Positions 35,667 to 45,690 are shown, counted from the first letter of the stretch. The stretch: 64,000 bases of DNA from Acinetobacter pittii ATCC 19004 = CIP 70.29 (GCF_000369045.1 NZ_KB849796.1:1-64000); one strand, 5' to 3'. Program-made: numbers and translations. Notes: a model not told the origin generated them from the sequence alone.

Positions 35667-35822
35667 TTAATAATTGACTGATCGACGACCTTGCATCCTC
35701 TGTCTCTTAACCTTGTTAAAACTAACTTTGTTAAGATGTTCCCTGAGTAAAGTTCCTGCTCTTCCTATCACCACTGCCAGAATGATGGCAATGACCAAGA
35801 ACGACCATGTTGGCATCTCCAT
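35667..35822 (-). CDS. Small membrane protein, 51 aa, paralogue of the downstream one
   Basis: Frame of 51 codons. Starts MEMPTWSFLVIAIILAVVIG, continues with RAGTLL shared with its neighbour, then a basic tail (K/R-rich, ending in NY). GGAGGTCTC precedes the ATG. The hydrophobic helix and positive C-terminal tail predict a single-pass inner-membrane protein with a cytoplasmic tail. Not recognised; possible roles include a regulatory subunit or toxin-like peptide, but nothing in the sequence decides this. Confidence 0.62.
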   Translation of the reverse strand: MEMPTWSFLVIAIILAVVIGRAGTLLREHLNKVSFNKVKRQRMQGRRSVNY

Positions 35823-35892
35823 TTTGAGACCTCCGACACACTTTACGTTGGTGTTTGTACTTTAACCGATCAAATAGCTACCTATAGGCAAA

Positions 35893-36031
35893 ATTGTCAG
35901 ACAATCATATTTCCTTGGCTTTTTTCTATATTTTAATTAGACAATCCGACGTTTAATGAATAAAAAAATTATTAAGTTTTTGTTTTTTATAATTTTTAAA
36001 TAAATATACAATTGTAGAATTGTCTAACAAT
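35893..36031. promoter_or_regulatory. Repeated ATTGTC/GACAAT palindromes upstream of the small-protein pair
   Basis: ATTGTC-A-GACAAT at 35893-35905, a related half-site ATTAGACAAT at about 35936-35945, ACAATTGT at 36009-36016 and ATTGT-CTA-ACAAT at 36019-36031. They lie between the ygfX stop and the 51-aa gene, where its promoter must be. They look like operator sites for a dimeric regulator. Confidence 0.4.
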
Positions 36032-36420
36032 TAATAGAGCTTTTCTAAAACTTTTAATCTTTTCCACTGCTGAATAGGAAGCTGATCGAACCAAACAATA
36101 GCTATGTTCGTAGGAGTTTCTTCAAGATAAATAACTACAAATAACTGATAATCAATTATTTTAGTAATTTCCGCGCGGTAAATTTCTTTTTTCGAAAAAT
36201 ATGCAACCGACCATAATTTTTGATCTAAATATTCAATTTGAGATATTTGGGCTTGCTTTAGAAAGAAAATAAAACCAATAAATAGAAGAATGACAGCACA
36301 TAGCCACCATATCGGTGTTAATAATTGATAAAGCAGGATTGCTAAACCCAAACCAACAAAAAGCTGAAATATTACCGAGACAAGGCTATATTTCAGCTCA
36401 AAATTTAATTCTTTTATCAA
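36031..36420 (-). CDS. ygfX: YgfX/CptA-like membrane protein
   Basis: 129-aa protein with two adjacent membrane helices (about residues 15-55) and a soluble tail ending in FDQLPIQQWKRLKVLEKLY, the typical YgfX ending (D-x-L/M-x-x-x-x-W-R/K-R-L). It begins 6 bases after sdhE, the pairing seen across gammaproteobacteria. Proposed as a toxin (CptA) acting on MreB/FtsZ with SdhE, but this is disputed. Confidence 0.8.
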   Translation of the reverse strand: MIKELNFELKYSLVSVIFQLFVGLGLAILLYQLLTPIWWLCAVILLFIGFIFFLKQAQISQIEYLDQKLWSVAYFSKKEIYRAEITKIIDYQLFVVIYLEETPTNIAIVWFDQLPIQQWKRLKVLEKLY

Positions 36421-36426
36421 AACAGT

Positions 36427-36684
36427 TTAGCCATGCACATACTGTTTTAGTTTATAAATAAATTCACGTAACTCAGTACGTGGAGGTTCAGAAACTTCCA
36501 TGAACCAATCTAATAAATCCGGATCTTCTTGATCGACTAACTCTGCAAATAATGCTTTTTCTGCTGGATCAGCTTTTAAATAATAGTTTTTTACATACGG
36601 GTCAAAATAGACGTCAATTTCTTTTAAGCCGCGGCGTGCTCGATAAATTACTTTACGTTCTTCCAAGGTCATTTCGTCAGACAT
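36427..36684 (-). CDS. sdhE: Succinate dehydrogenase assembly factor SdhE
   Basis: 85-aa cytoplasmic protein needed for covalent FAD attachment to SdhA. The RGxxE motif is present (R18-G19-L20-K21-E22 in RRGLKEID), followed by the DxxFxxY-like helix, D-P-DLLDWFM and the C-terminal LKQYVHG. Usual length. Overlaps functionally with ygfX as a two-gene operon. Confidence 0.93.
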   Translation of the reverse strand: MSDEMTLEERKVIYRARRGLKEIDVYFDPYVKNYYLKADPAEKALFAELVDQEDPDLLDWFMEVSEPPRTELREFIYKLKQYVHG

Positions 36685-36872
36685 TTACGTCCCCATCTGT
36701 GTTGATAGTGCGCCTAGTTTACCTGATCACATCCTAAAGATCGCTAAAAATATCAAATTGACCAAATTTATCATCTTATCCGCATAATTGAGCATTCATC
36801 ACATTGTTAGGCATGAAATGCTTACGTATGTTTAGGGCATAACATCACACCTGAACCAAGGAAGAAATACAA

Positions 36873-38045
36873 ATGCAATCTGGTGCCATCCGTCCTATTC
36901 CAAATATGTTACCAAGACAATTATTCAATGAAGAACACGAAGCCTTCCGTGAGACAGTGCGTAAATTCTATGAAAAGGAAGTCGTTCCCAATATAGAGAA
37001 ATATGAAAAACAGCAACATGTTGACCGAGATCTTTGGAATAAAGCTGGAGAACTAGGTCTTCTTTGCACCACAATGCCAGAGGAATATGGTGGCTCTGGG
37101 GTAGATCGCCTATACAGTATGATTCTTATTGAAGAACAAGCGTATGCGATGGACTCAAGTACAGGTTTTTCTCTACATTCCGATATTGTTGCTAATTACG
37201 TTAATAATTTTGGTAATGAAGAGCAAAAACAAAAATGGTTACCCAAAATGGCAACTGGAGAAGTTGTTACTGCTATTGCAATGACGGAACCAGGCACTGG
37301 CTCAGATTTACAAGCGGTAAGAACCACCGCCGTACTTGAGGGTGATGAATATGTCATTAATGGTTCTAAAATTTTTATTACAAATGGCTACTTATGCGAC
37401 ATGGCCGTAGTTGTTTGTAAGACTGGTAATAGTGAGAAAGGTTCGGCGAACTTATCCTTAATTATTGTAGAAGCAGACAGAGCTGGTTTTAGTAAAGGTA
37501 AACCACTAAACAAAATTGGTATGAAAGGCCAAGATACCTGCGAATTATTCTTTGATAACGTTCGCGTTCCTAAAGAAAACCTTTTAGGCATGGAAGGTAT
37601 GGGCTTTATCATGCTCATGAAAGAATTAGCATGGGAACGAATGTTAGTTGCTATTATTTGTCAGGCAGGTGCTGAAGCAGCATTTGCACATACCGTCCAA
37701 TATACAAAAGATCGCAAGGCATTTGGTAAACCTATTGGCGCATTTCAAAATACGCGCTTCAAACTTGCGGAACTTAGAACAGAAATCGATTTCTGTCGTA
37801 CTTATTTAGATCGTTGTATGGAATTACAACTTGAAGAAAAATTGAGTGTCGAAGCTGCAGCTGCTGCTAAATATAAAATTTCTGATATGTTCTCAAAGAT
37901 TGTAGATGAATGTCTTCAGTTACATGGTGGTTATGGCTATATGCTTGAATATCCAATTGCACGTGCATACATTGATCATCGAGCAAATCGAATTTATGCA
38001 GGTACAAATGAAATCATGAAAGAATTAATTTCAAGAACACTTTAA
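36873..38045 (+). CDS. Acyl-CoA dehydrogenase
   Basis: 390-aa FAD enzyme of beta-oxidation or branched-chain acyl oxidation. The FAD signature IAMTEPGTGSDLQAVRTTA is at about residues 133-151, and QLHGGYGYMLEYPIARAYIDHRANRIYAGTNEIMKEL near the C-terminus holds the catalytic-loop Glu region. Chain-length specificity cannot be read. AAGGAAG precedes the ATG. Its neighbour almA acts on alkane-derived acyl chains, which fits the pathway. Confidence 0.92.
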   Translation: MQSGAIRPIPNMLPRQLFNEEHEAFRETVRKFYEKEVVPNIEKYEKQQHVDRDLWNKAGELGLLCTTMPEEYGGSGVDRLYSMILIEEQAYAMDSSTGFSLHSDIVANYVNNFGNEEQKQKWLPKMATGEVVTAIAMTEPGTGSDLQAVRTTAVLEGDEYVINGSKIFITNGYLCDMAVVVCKTGNSEKGSANLSLIIVEADRAGFSKGKPLNKIGMKGQDTCELFFDNVRVPKENLLGMEGMGFIMLMKELAWERMLVAIICQAGAEAAFAHTVQYTKDRKAFGKPIGAFQNTRFKLAELRTEIDFCRTYLDRCMELQLEEKLSVEAAAAAKYKISDMFSKIVDECLQLHGGYGYMLEYPIARAYIDHRANRIYAGTNEIMKELISRTL

Positions 38046-38054
38046 TACCTTCAC

Positions 38055-38083
38055 AAAAAAAGGGGCATTACGCCCCTTTTTTT
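38055..38083 (+). terminator. Terminator between acyl-CoA dehydrogenase and almA
   Basis: AGGGGC-ATTAC-GCCCCT with A and T runs on both sides; used by both convergent genes. Confidence 0.85.
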
Positions 38084-38095
38084 ATTTAACAGGAC

Positions 38096-39586
38096 TTAAG
38101 ATACTAATTTTGGTTTACGCTCATTCGCTTCAGAACGCTTATGAAAATGAAGAATGCCATCTTCAAATTTTGCATTTTTCAAAGACTTTCTATCTTCTAA
38201 ATAGTTATTAGTCACCTGCCATGGAGCACGCTTACCTTGTTTAGGAAGTTCATGTGCTGCACGATTAATATAACCTGAAGATAGTTTACCCATTACAGTA
38301 TCTTCTTCCATCACAGTCTTATCACCTGATGGAATCACTTCATCATAACTATTTTTGTCCATATAGTTTAATAAGCGACAAATATATTCGGCAGCGATAT
38401 CTACTTTGAGTGTCCATGAAGCATTTACATAGCCAATAATCATAGCCATATTCGGTACATCACTTAGCATTATGCCGTTATAAAGCATATGTTCAGATGA
38501 GTTGATTGGTTTCCCATCAAGAGTCGCCTGAACTCCGCCCATAATCTGAACTTGTAATCCTGTTGCAGAAACAACGATATCAGCATCAAGATGTTTGCCA
38601 GATTTAAGTAAAATACCTTTTTCAGTAAATTTCTCGATTTGATCAGTTTCTACGCTCGCTTTGCCTTCACGTAAAATCTTAAACAAGTCCCCATCTGGCA
38701 CTACACATAAACGCTGATCCCAAGGATTGTATGAAGGTGTAAAATGCTTCATATCAACCTTACCTTTAAGCTGCACTTCAATTGCTTTTAAAAGTAAACG
38801 ACGTACAGTTTTAGGATGTTTCTGAGACAGCGCATAAATAGCGCGCTGCATACCAATGTTGCGAGCTCGAGTAAATTTATAAGCTGCCTCTTCAGACATA
38901 AATTTACGCGTTTTTTCATAGATAAAATCGATAGAAGGAACGCTAGCAATATATGTTGGTGAACGCTGCAACATGGTCACATGACCTGCCCCACCTTTAG
39001 CCATTGCTGGTACTAAAGTAATCGCTGTTGCACCACTACCAATAATAACCACCTTTTTACCTGTGTAATCTAAGTTTTCAGGCCAATGCTGTGGGTGAAT
39101 GAGTTGCCCTTTAAATGCTTCTTGATTTGGGAAAGAAGGCGCATAACCCTGATCATAATTATAGTAACCTGTACAACCGACCACAAAGTTAGCAATCCAA
39201 GTCTGCTGTTTTTTATTGCTATCTTCGACTACAACCTGCCATTTTTTTGAAGCCGAATCATAATTAGCAGAAAGTACGCGATGACCAAAATGAATTTTTT
39301 CTTTTAATTTAAATTCATTAATTACTTCACCTAAATATCCTTTAATAGAAGCACCATCAGCTAATACATTCGCTTTACACCATGGTTTAAAGTTAAAACC
39401 AAAGGTAGACATATCTGAATCTGAACGGATACCAGGATAACGGAAAAGATCCCATGTTCCACCAAAAGACTCACGACGTTCTAAAATCTCGAATTGTCGT
39501 TGTGGTGAATTTTTTGACAAATGGGCAGCAATTCCGATTCCTGAAATACCTGCGCCAATGATTAAAATATCAACTTGCTTTTCCAT
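38096..39586 (-). CDS. almA: Flavin-binding monooxygenase AlmA-type
   Basis: 496-aa class B flavoprotein monooxygenase. The FAD site GAGISG is at residues 11-16 and the NADPH Rossmann motif is VVIIGSGATA, with FKGQLIHPQHWP in the place of the BVMO fingerprint. The N-terminus (MEKQVDILIIGAGISGIG...) closely matches AlmA of Acinetobacter, which is implicated in terminal or subterminal oxidation of very long n-alkanes (C32 and above). An inverted repeat upstream may be its operator. Confidence 0.85.
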   Translation of the reverse strand: MEKQVDILIIGAGISGIGIAAHLSKNSPQRQFEILERRESFGGTWDLFRYPGIRSDSDMSTFGFNFKPWCKANVLADGASIKGYLGEVINEFKLKEKIHFGHRVLSANYDSASKKWQVVVEDSNKKQQTWIANFVVGCTGYYNYDQGYAPSFPNQEAFKGQLIHPQHWPENLDYTGKKVVIIGSGATAITLVPAMAKGGAGHVTMLQRSPTYIASVPSIDFIYEKTRKFMSEEAAYKFTRARNIGMQRAIYALSQKHPKTVRRLLLKAIEVQLKGKVDMKHFTPSYNPWDQRLCVVPDGDLFKILREGKASVETDQIEKFTEKGILLKSGKHLDADIVVSATGLQVQIMGGVQATLDGKPINSSEHMLYNGIMLSDVPNMAMIIGYVNASWTLKVDIAAEYICRLLNYMDKNSYDEVIPSGDKTVMEEDTVMGKLSSGYINRAAHELPKQGKRAPWQVTNNYLEDRKSLKNAKFEDGILHFHKRSEANERKPKLVS

Positions 39587-39635
39587 TTTATTTTTATACC
39601 CATTGTTGAGAATATAAGTTTATTAAAACACAATT

Positions 39636-39655
39636 TTGACAATACACAATGTCAA
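39636..39655. promoter_or_regulatory. Inverted repeat upstream of almA
   Basis: TTGACA-ATACACAA-TGTCAA, two 6-bp arms. It lies 50 bases before the almA start in the minus-strand promoter region, the expected position of a TetR-type operator such as that of AlmR. Confidence 0.4.
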
Positions 39656-39724
39656 GTTTGACCGTTTATCTGCTTTTTTATGTCACTTGAGGACATTTTT
39701 ATAATTTATTTTGTGAATAGAAAT

Positions 39725-39755
39725 AAAAAAGACCGGTATAAAACCGGTCTTTTTT
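39725..39755 (-). terminator. Terminator of the alpha operon after rplQ
   Basis: GACCGGT-ATAAA-ACCGGTC with A and T runs on both sides, the end of the 13-kb ribosomal protein transcript. Confidence 0.88.
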
Positions 39756-39767
39756 GAATAAAATCAA

Positions 39768-40145
39768 TTATTCAGCTGAAGTGTTTACTTCACGATCTAC
39801 AAGCTCAACGTAAGCCATCGGTGCTGCATCACCAGCACGGAAGCCCGCTTTAAGAACACGTAGATAACCGCCGTTACGTTCTTTGTAACGAGGGCCGAGT
39901 ACGGTAAATAATTTACCAACAGTTGCAGCATTACGAGTACGAGCAAATGCTAAACGACGATTTGCTACAGTATCGTTTTTTGCTAGAGTGATTAAAGGCT
40001 CAGCAACACGACGTAATTCTTTAGCTTTAGGCACAGTTGTTTTGATCAACTCGTGTTCAAATAAAGAATTAGCCAAGTTTTGGAACATCGCTTTACGATG
40101 GCTGCTTGTACGGCCTAATTTCACACCACTATTACGATGACGCAT
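39768..40145 (-). CDS. rplQ: 50S ribosomal protein L17
   Basis: 125 aa, starting [21 protein letters not shown] as in all bacterial L17. The conserved [17 protein letters not shown] and [15 protein letters not shown] segments are present. Last gene of the alpha operon, 18 bases after rpoA and before the operon terminator. Confidence 0.96.
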   Translation of the reverse strand: MRHRNSGVKLGRTSSHRKAMFQNLANSLFEHELIKTTVPKAKELRRVAEPLITLAKNDTVANRRLAFARTRNAATVGKLFTVLGPRYKERNGGYLRVLKAGFRAGDAAPMAYVELVDREVNTSAE

Positions 40146-40163
40146 GGTGATAGTCCTACTTAA

Positions 40164-41171
40164 TTAACGGCTACGATAGGCAAAACGGTCGTCCATACGA
40201 AGACTAGCTGGTGGCCAGTTTTCAAGACGCATACCGAGTTGTAAGCCTTTCGATGCCAAAACATCTTTGATCTCTGTTAACGATTTTTTACCAAGGTTAG
40301 GAGTTTTTAATAACTCAACTTCAGTACGTTGAACAAGATCACCAATGTAGTAAATATTTTCTGCTTTCAAACAGTTAGCAGAACGAACAGTAAGCTCTAG
40401 ATCATCTACTGGGCGAAGCAAGATTGGGTCAACTTCTTCACGAGGCTCTTGAGCAACTGGAGTTTGGTCTTTCTGAAGATCAACAAAAATTGCAATTTGT
40501 TGTTGCAAGATTGTTGCCGCTTTGCGGATAGCTTCTTCAGGATCAACCGTTCCATTTGTTTCAAGGTCGATTACCAGTTTATCTAAATCGGTACGTTGTT
40601 CTACACGCGCATTTTCAACGGTGTAAGAAACACGCTTAATCGGGCTATAAGAAGCATCTAATTGCAAACGACCAACAGGACGTGTTTCACCTTCAGGGAA
40701 ACGAGAATCAGATGTTTCATAACCACGACCTTGAGCAACTTTCAAGCGCATTTTTAATGAGCCTGAAGCACTTAAAGTACCGATTAAATGTTCTGGGTTA
40801 ACCACTTCAACATTATGAGGTAAACGAAGGTCAGCAGCAGTAATATCGCCAGGACCTTGTTTTTCTAATGTTAAATATGCTTCATTTTGATCGAACAGCT
40901 TAATAGACAATCCTTTTAGGTTCAGCAAGAGCTCGACGATGTCCTGCTGCAAGCCTTCTAAAGTACTGTACTCGTGCTCGACACCTTCTATTTCTACTTC
41001 AACCACAGCAGCGCCAGGTAAAGAAGACAATAGAATGCGACGTAAAGCATTACCTAGAGTGTGGCCAAAACCACGCTCTAAAGGTTCTAGAATCACTTTT
41101 GCCGAGGTCCCGCTTACCGCTTCGACCTTGATCGCTTGCGGAGTTAGAAACTCGTTTGCAGTACGCGTCAT
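40164..41171 (-). CDS. rpoA: RNA polymerase alpha subunit
   Basis: 335-aa alpha subunit. The N-terminal dimerisation domain includes [29 protein letters not shown] (about residues 29-57); the C-terminal domain (about 245-315) carries [15 protein letters not shown], with the Arg that contacts UP elements and activators, and [14 protein letters not shown]. Position between rpsD and rplQ is the standard order. Confidence 0.97.
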   Translation of the reverse strand: MTRTANEFLTPQAIKVEAVSGTSAKVILEPLERGFGHTLGNALRRILLSSLPGAAVVEVEIEGVEHEYSTLEGLQQDIVELLLNLKGLSIKLFDQNEAYLTLEKQGPGDITAADLRLPHNVEVVNPEHLIGTLSASGSLKMRLKVAQGRGYETSDSRFPEGETRPVGRLQLDASYSPIKRVSYTVENARVEQRTDLDKLVIDLETNGTVDPEEAIRKAATILQQQIAIFVDLQKDQTPVAQEPREEVDPILLRPVDDLELTVRSANCLKAENIYYIGDLVQRTEVELLKTPNLGKKSLTEIKDVLASKGLQLGMRLENWPPASLRMDDRFAYRSR

Positions 41172-41188
41172 TATTGCTACCTCAAGGA

Positions 41189-41815
41189 TTATTTAGAATA
41201 CAATTCTACAATCAAGCTTTCGTTGATTTCAGCAGGTAAATCAGAACGATCTGGTGCAGCTTTAAACGTACCTTCAAGCTTAGAATGATCAACTTCGATC
41301 CAAGCTGGAATACCACGTTGTGCAGCTAACTCAATCGCGTTTTTAATACGCAATTGTTGTTTAGCACCTTCGTGAACCGCAATTACATCACCAGCTTTAA
41401 CTTGAATAGATGCGATGTTTACACGACGACCATTCAAAGTAATGCTACGGTGACTTACTAACTGACGAGCTTCTGCACGTGTAGAACCAAAACCCATGCG
41501 ATAAACAACGTTATCAAGACGGCTTTCAAGCAATTTCAACAAGTTCTCACCTGTTGCGCCTTTAACACGAGCTGCTTCTTTATAGTAGTTACTAAATTGA
41601 CGTTCTAACACACCGTAAATACGACGGACTTTTTGTTTTTCACGTAATTGTAGTGAATACTCAGATTGCTTACCACCGCGTGCCTGACCATGTTGACCAG
41701 GTGCTTTGTTAGCTTTTTTAGTTTTGACGTCAAATGGTTTAACGCCAGATTTAAGTTGCAGGTCTGTCCCTTCGCGGCGAGAGAGTTTGCATTTTGGACC
41801 AATATAACGAGCCAT
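41189..41815 (-). CDS. rpsD: 30S ribosomal protein S4
   Basis: 208 aa, a primary 16S-binding and autoregulatory protein. Starts [19 protein letters not shown]; the S4 RNA-binding domain is at about 98-160 ([12 protein letters not shown]...[11 protein letters not shown]). Only one Cys remains near the N-terminus, so this is the zinc-free form. Confidence 0.96.
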
Positions 41816-41827
41816 GAATGTTTCTCC

Positions 41828-42214
41828 TTACACGCGACGTTTTTTAGGTGGACGGCAACCGTTGTGAGGAATTGGAGTCACATCGGTAATGCTGTTAATC
41901 TTATAACCCACTGCGCCTAATGCACGAACCGCAGACTCACGACCTGGACCAGGACCTTTTACAAGGACGTCCAGATTTTTCAAACCGTAATCTAAAGCTG
42001 CTTTACCAGCAACTTCAGCAGCTACCTGAGCAGCAAACGGAGTTGATTTACGTGAACCACGGAAGCCTTGTCCACCTGAGGTGGCCCAAGCCAATGCATT
42101 ACCTTGACGATCAGTAATCGTAACAATGGTGTTATTAAAAGACGCGTGAATGTGTGCAACACCTTCAGAGACGGTACGAGTGACCTTCTTGCGTGTGCGA
42201 GTATCTTTAGCCAT
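41828..42214 (-). CDS. rpsK: 30S ribosomal protein S11
   Basis: 128 aa. [28 protein letters not shown] and the C-terminal [18 protein letters not shown] are the invariant S11 segments. It forms the platform cleft near the mRNA exit. Between rpsM and rpsD as usual. Confidence 0.96.
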
Positions 42215-42233
42215 CTTTTAGCTTCCAGAAATC

Positions 42234-42590
42234 TTACTTTTTAATCGGTTTGCGCGGACCTTTACGGGTACGTGCGTTAGTTTTGGTGCGTTGACCACGG
42301 ACAGGCAAGCTGCGACGATGGCGAAGGCCGCGGTAGCAACCCAAATCCATTAAACGTTTAATGTTCATGGAAATTTCGCGACGTAAGTCACCTTCGGTAG
42401 GAACCTTAGCAACTTCTGCACGAATCGCATCAAGCTGAGCATCGTCCAACTCACGGATCTTAGTAGTTTCAGTAATACCAACTGTAGCTAAGATATTCTT
42501 AGCAGTGTGGCGACCGATACCAAAGATGTAAGTGAGGGAGATAACAGCATGCTTGTTATCCGGAATGTTTACACCGGCAATACGAGCCAT
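42234..42590 (-). CDS. rpsM: 30S ribosomal protein S13
   Basis: 118 aa. [26 protein letters not shown] and [25 protein letters not shown] are diagnostic. Contacts the P-site tRNA and the large subunit. First gene of the alpha part of the cluster, downstream of a GC-rich hairpin. Confidence 0.96.
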   Translation of the reverse strand: MARIAGVNIPDNKHAVISLTYIFGIGRHTAKNILATVGITETTKIRELDDAQLDAIRAEVAKVPTEGDLRREISMNIKRLMDLGCYRGLRHRRSLPVRGQRTKTNARTRKGPRKPIKK

Positions 42591-42624
42591 TCACTTTCTC
42601 CAAAAAGGCAGTAGAGATAATCAA

Positions 42625-42651
42625 CCGCCCCACAAAAATCTTGAGGGGCGG
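42625..42651 (-). promoter_or_regulatory. GC-rich hairpin at the spc/alpha boundary
   Basis: CCGCCCC and GGGGCGG form a 7-bp stem with a 13-base loop in the 106-base gap between rpmJ and rpsM, without a directly adjacent T run. This is where E. coli has the S4-controlled leader, so it may be a regulatory structure. Confidence 0.45.
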
Positions 42652-42696
42652 ATATTAACCCAATTCGCCTACTGAAATCAACAGGTCTTGATTAGA

Positions 42697-42813
42697 TTAA
42701 CCTTGACGCTGCTTATGACGAGGTTCTGCGCTACAAATTACGCGAATAACCCCATTACGACGGATAACTTTACAGCTACCACAAATTTTCTTTACAGAAG
42801 CTTGTACTTTCAT
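42697..42813 (-). CDS. rpmJ: 50S ribosomal protein L36
   Basis: 38-aa gene: [21 protein letters not shown] at the N-terminus and HKQRQG at the end. The zinc ligands are kept: C11, C14, C27 and H33, the C+ form. 20 bases after secY. Confidence 0.96.
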
Positions 42814-42833
42814 GATGAAACCTCTAAGTGCGC

Positions 42834-44192
42834 TTATCCCTTAGGATGAGCAGTCGTTTTTCTCATTAATGTTTGATTGTCATATTGATGAGATGTTAAA
42901 TGCGCTTGTAGCTGAGCCATAAAGTCCATAACCACGACAACTACGATCAATAATGAGGTACCACCCAAATAGAATGGAATCCCAAAAGAGCTTTGTAGAA
43001 TCATTGGCATTAAACAAATGACCGTAATATAAATCGCACCAATAAACGTCAAACGATTAAGAATATGATCTAAGTAACGAGCAGTTTGCTCACCTGGGCG
43101 AATACCAGGCACATAAGCTCCGCTGCGTTTTAGATTTTCTGATACTTCCTTAGGGCTAAATACTAAAGCCGTATAAAAGTAACAGAAAAAGATAATTAAC
43201 GCACCAAAGAGCACCAAATACAAAGGCTGTCCAGGCGACAATACTAAAGCTAAATCTTGTAAGCTGCTTTTAATAAAACCAGCATTTGGATCTGCACTTC
43301 CCACCCATTGACCAAGACTTGCCGGGAACAAGAGTAAAGAACTTGCAAAAATCGCAGGAATAACACCCGCCATATTAATTTTTAATGGCAAATGCGTCTG
43401 CTGTGCTGTAAATATACGACGCCCTTGTTGCTTTTGCGCATAGTTTACTGGAATGCGACGTTGTGCTTTTTCAATAAACACAATAGCTGCCAATACACCT
43501 AAAGACAAAAGACCAAAGATTACAAGACCAATTAAACTTGTCTGACCATTATCTACAGAAGAAACTGATTGCATAATTAGTTTAGGCAAACCAGCGACAA
43601 TACCTGCAAAAATAATCATTGAGATACCGTTACCAATACCTCTTTCAGTGATTTGCTCACCTAGCCACATTAAGAACATAGTTCCAGCGACAAGTGAAGT
43701 TACTGCTGGGATGTAAAACGCAAGACCAACTGACAGAGTAATACCCTGACCAATCAAACCTGCGCACATACCAACTGCTTGAACCACTGCAAGCAACAAT
43801 GTGCCCTGACGTGTATACTGATTAATTTTACGCTTACCTTGCTCACCTTCCTTTTTCAAGGCTTCAAGTGATGGAATTACAGTAGACATTAACTGCACAA
43901 TAATTGACGCAGAAATGTACGGCATAATCCCTAAAGCAAGAATAGACATTCGCTCTAAAGCACCGCCAGAAAACATATTGAATAGCCCAAGAATAGTTCC
44001 TTGGTTCGCATGAAATAAATTTTCTAACGCAGCATTATTAATGCCTGGTACTGGAATATGCGCTCCTAGTCGAAAGACCAGCAATGCACCGATTAGAAAA
44101 CTCATCCGGCGAATAATTTCACGGTATTTCACATGAAATGGCTGACCTTTCATCATGTTGACATGACCTGAAGAACTAGGAGACATAGACAC
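42834..44192 (-). CDS. secY: Protein translocase subunit SecY
   Basis: 452-aa central channel of the Sec translocon with ten membrane helices. [27 protein letters not shown] and the plug-side segment near [12 protein letters not shown] are typical. The cytosolic loop around residue 370 carries the conserved Arg used by SecA/ribosomes. Position after rplO is standard. Confidence 0.96.
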
Positions 44193-44198
44193 TCGAGA

Positions 44199-44639
44199 TT
44201 ACTCCTCGACTTTACCGCCAGCTGCTTCAATCGCAGCTTTAGCGCCTTTAGTCAATGCAACACCTTGAACAGTGAATGCACGAGTGATTTCACCAGAAAG
44301 TACGATACGAGCACGAATTTGGTCACGACGAACAACATTCGCAGCTTTCAAAGTTTCTAGGCTAACGATGTCGCCTTCAACTTTGCTTAACTCAGATAAA
44401 CGTACTTCAGCAGTTTTTAAAGCGATTTGGCTAGTGAAACCGAATTTAGGTAAACGACGATAAATCGCAGTTTGACCGCCTTCAAAGCCTGGACGAACGC
44501 CACCACTTTTACGTGATTTTTGACCTTTGACACCACGGCCACCAGTCTTACCAACGCCAGAACCGATACCACGGCCTAAACGACGGTGTTCACGTTTTGC
44601 ACCTTCTGCAGGCGCAAGTTCATTTAAACGCAGAGTCAT
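44199..44639 (-). CDS. rplO: 50S ribosomal protein L15
   Basis: 146 aa. [36 protein letters not shown] at the N-terminus, with [17 protein letters not shown], defines L15. Adjacent to secY by 6 bases. Confidence 0.96.
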   Translation of the reverse strand: MTLRLNELAPAEGAKREHRRLGRGIGSGVGKTGGRGVKGQKSRKSGGVRPGFEGGQTAIYRRLPKFGFTSQIALKTAEVRLSELSKVEGDIVSLETLKAANVVRRDQIRARIVLSGEITRAFTVQGVALTKGAKAAIEAAGGKVEE

Positions 44640-44642
44640 GGC

Positions 44643-44819
44643 TTATTCCTCTACACTAACCATATAGTAGACTTTGTTGATCATACCGCGGTTAGAAGGC
44701 GTATCTTGCACTTCTACAGTATGACCAATACGACGCAGACCTAAACCTTGTAAGCAAAGCTTGTGATTTTTCAAGCGATGTGAAGAAGATTTAGTCTGGG
44801 TAACTTTAATCGTTTTCAT
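44643..44819 (-). CDS. rpmD: 50S ribosomal protein L30
   Basis: 58-aa gene. Starts [45 protein letters not shown] is the L30 fold signature. Lies between rpsE and rplO, 3 bases before rplO, the standard place. Confidence 0.96.
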
Positions 44820-44825
44820 GATTGA

Positions 44826-45323
44826 TTACCCTTGAATTTCTTCTACTGATTTACCACGTTTCGCAGCGACTTTCTCAGGAGAAGTCATATCACGCAAACC
44901 TTTGAAAGTTGCGTTTACTACGTTTGCAGCATTAGTAGAACCATAACATTTAGCAAGTACGTTATGTACACCTGCAGCTTCTAGAACGGCACGCATAGCG
45001 CCACCAGCGATTACGCCAGTACCTTCAGAAGCAGGTTGCATATATACACGGCTTGCACCATGACGAGCATTCACAGGGTGTTGTAAAGTAGTACCTGCAA
45101 GGTCTACAGTAATCATGTTGCGACGTGCAGCTTCAAGTGCTTTAGAAATAGCAGCTGGAACTTCACGAGCTTTACCACGACCAAAACCAACACGACCATT
45201 ACCATCACCCACCACAGTTAATGCTGTGAAAGAGAAGATACGACCACCCTTAACAACTTTGGCTACACGATCAACGGCAACCAGCTTTTCAACAAGACCT
45301 TCGTTTTGTTCAACTTTAGCCAT
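44826..45323 (-). CDS. rpsE: 30S ribosomal protein S5
   Basis: 165 aa. [23 protein letters not shown] and the [22 protein letters not shown] loop (decoding fidelity and spectinomycin site) are present. 2 bases from rplR. Confidence 0.96.
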
Positions 45324-45325
45324 GA

Positions 45326-45676
45326 TTAGAACTCCAAGCCGTTTTCACGAGCAGCATCAGCCAAGGCTTTGATACGACCATGATATTTAAAACCAGAACG
45401 GTCAAATGCAACTTTAGTTACACCAGCTGCTTTCGCACGCTCTGCGATTAAAGCGCCTACTTTAGTAGCCGCGTCTACATTACCTGTAGTACCGCTACGT
45501 AAAGATGCATCCAAAGTTGAAGCTTGTGCTAAAACTTTGCCACCATCTGCTGAAATAACTTGAGCATAGATGTGACGCGGAGTGCGGTTTACACACAAAC
45601 GAGTCGCACCCAATGCACGAATGTGCAAGCGTGTGCTTTTCGCACGACGCAAACGGGATTGTTTCTTTTCGTTCAT
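45326..45676 (-). CDS. rplR: 50S ribosomal protein L18
   Basis: 116 aa. Basic N-terminus ([13 protein letters not shown]) and VFRSxxHIYAQ-like core ([12 protein letters not shown]) followed by [25 protein letters not shown]. Binds 5S rRNA. Confidence 0.95.
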   Translation of the reverse strand: MNEKKQSRLRRAKSTRLHIRALGATRLCVNRTPRHIYAQVISADGGKVLAQASTLDASLRSGTTGNVDAATKVGALIAERAKAAGVTKVAFDRSGFKYHGRIKALADAARENGLEF

Positions 45677-45690
45677 AAGAACCTCGCGCC

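Noticed and set aside
36031..36684. sdhE-ygfX as a new toxin-antitoxin system
   Set aside because: The pair is widespread core genome; SdhE has an established role in flavinylation and the CptBA toxin claim is disputed.
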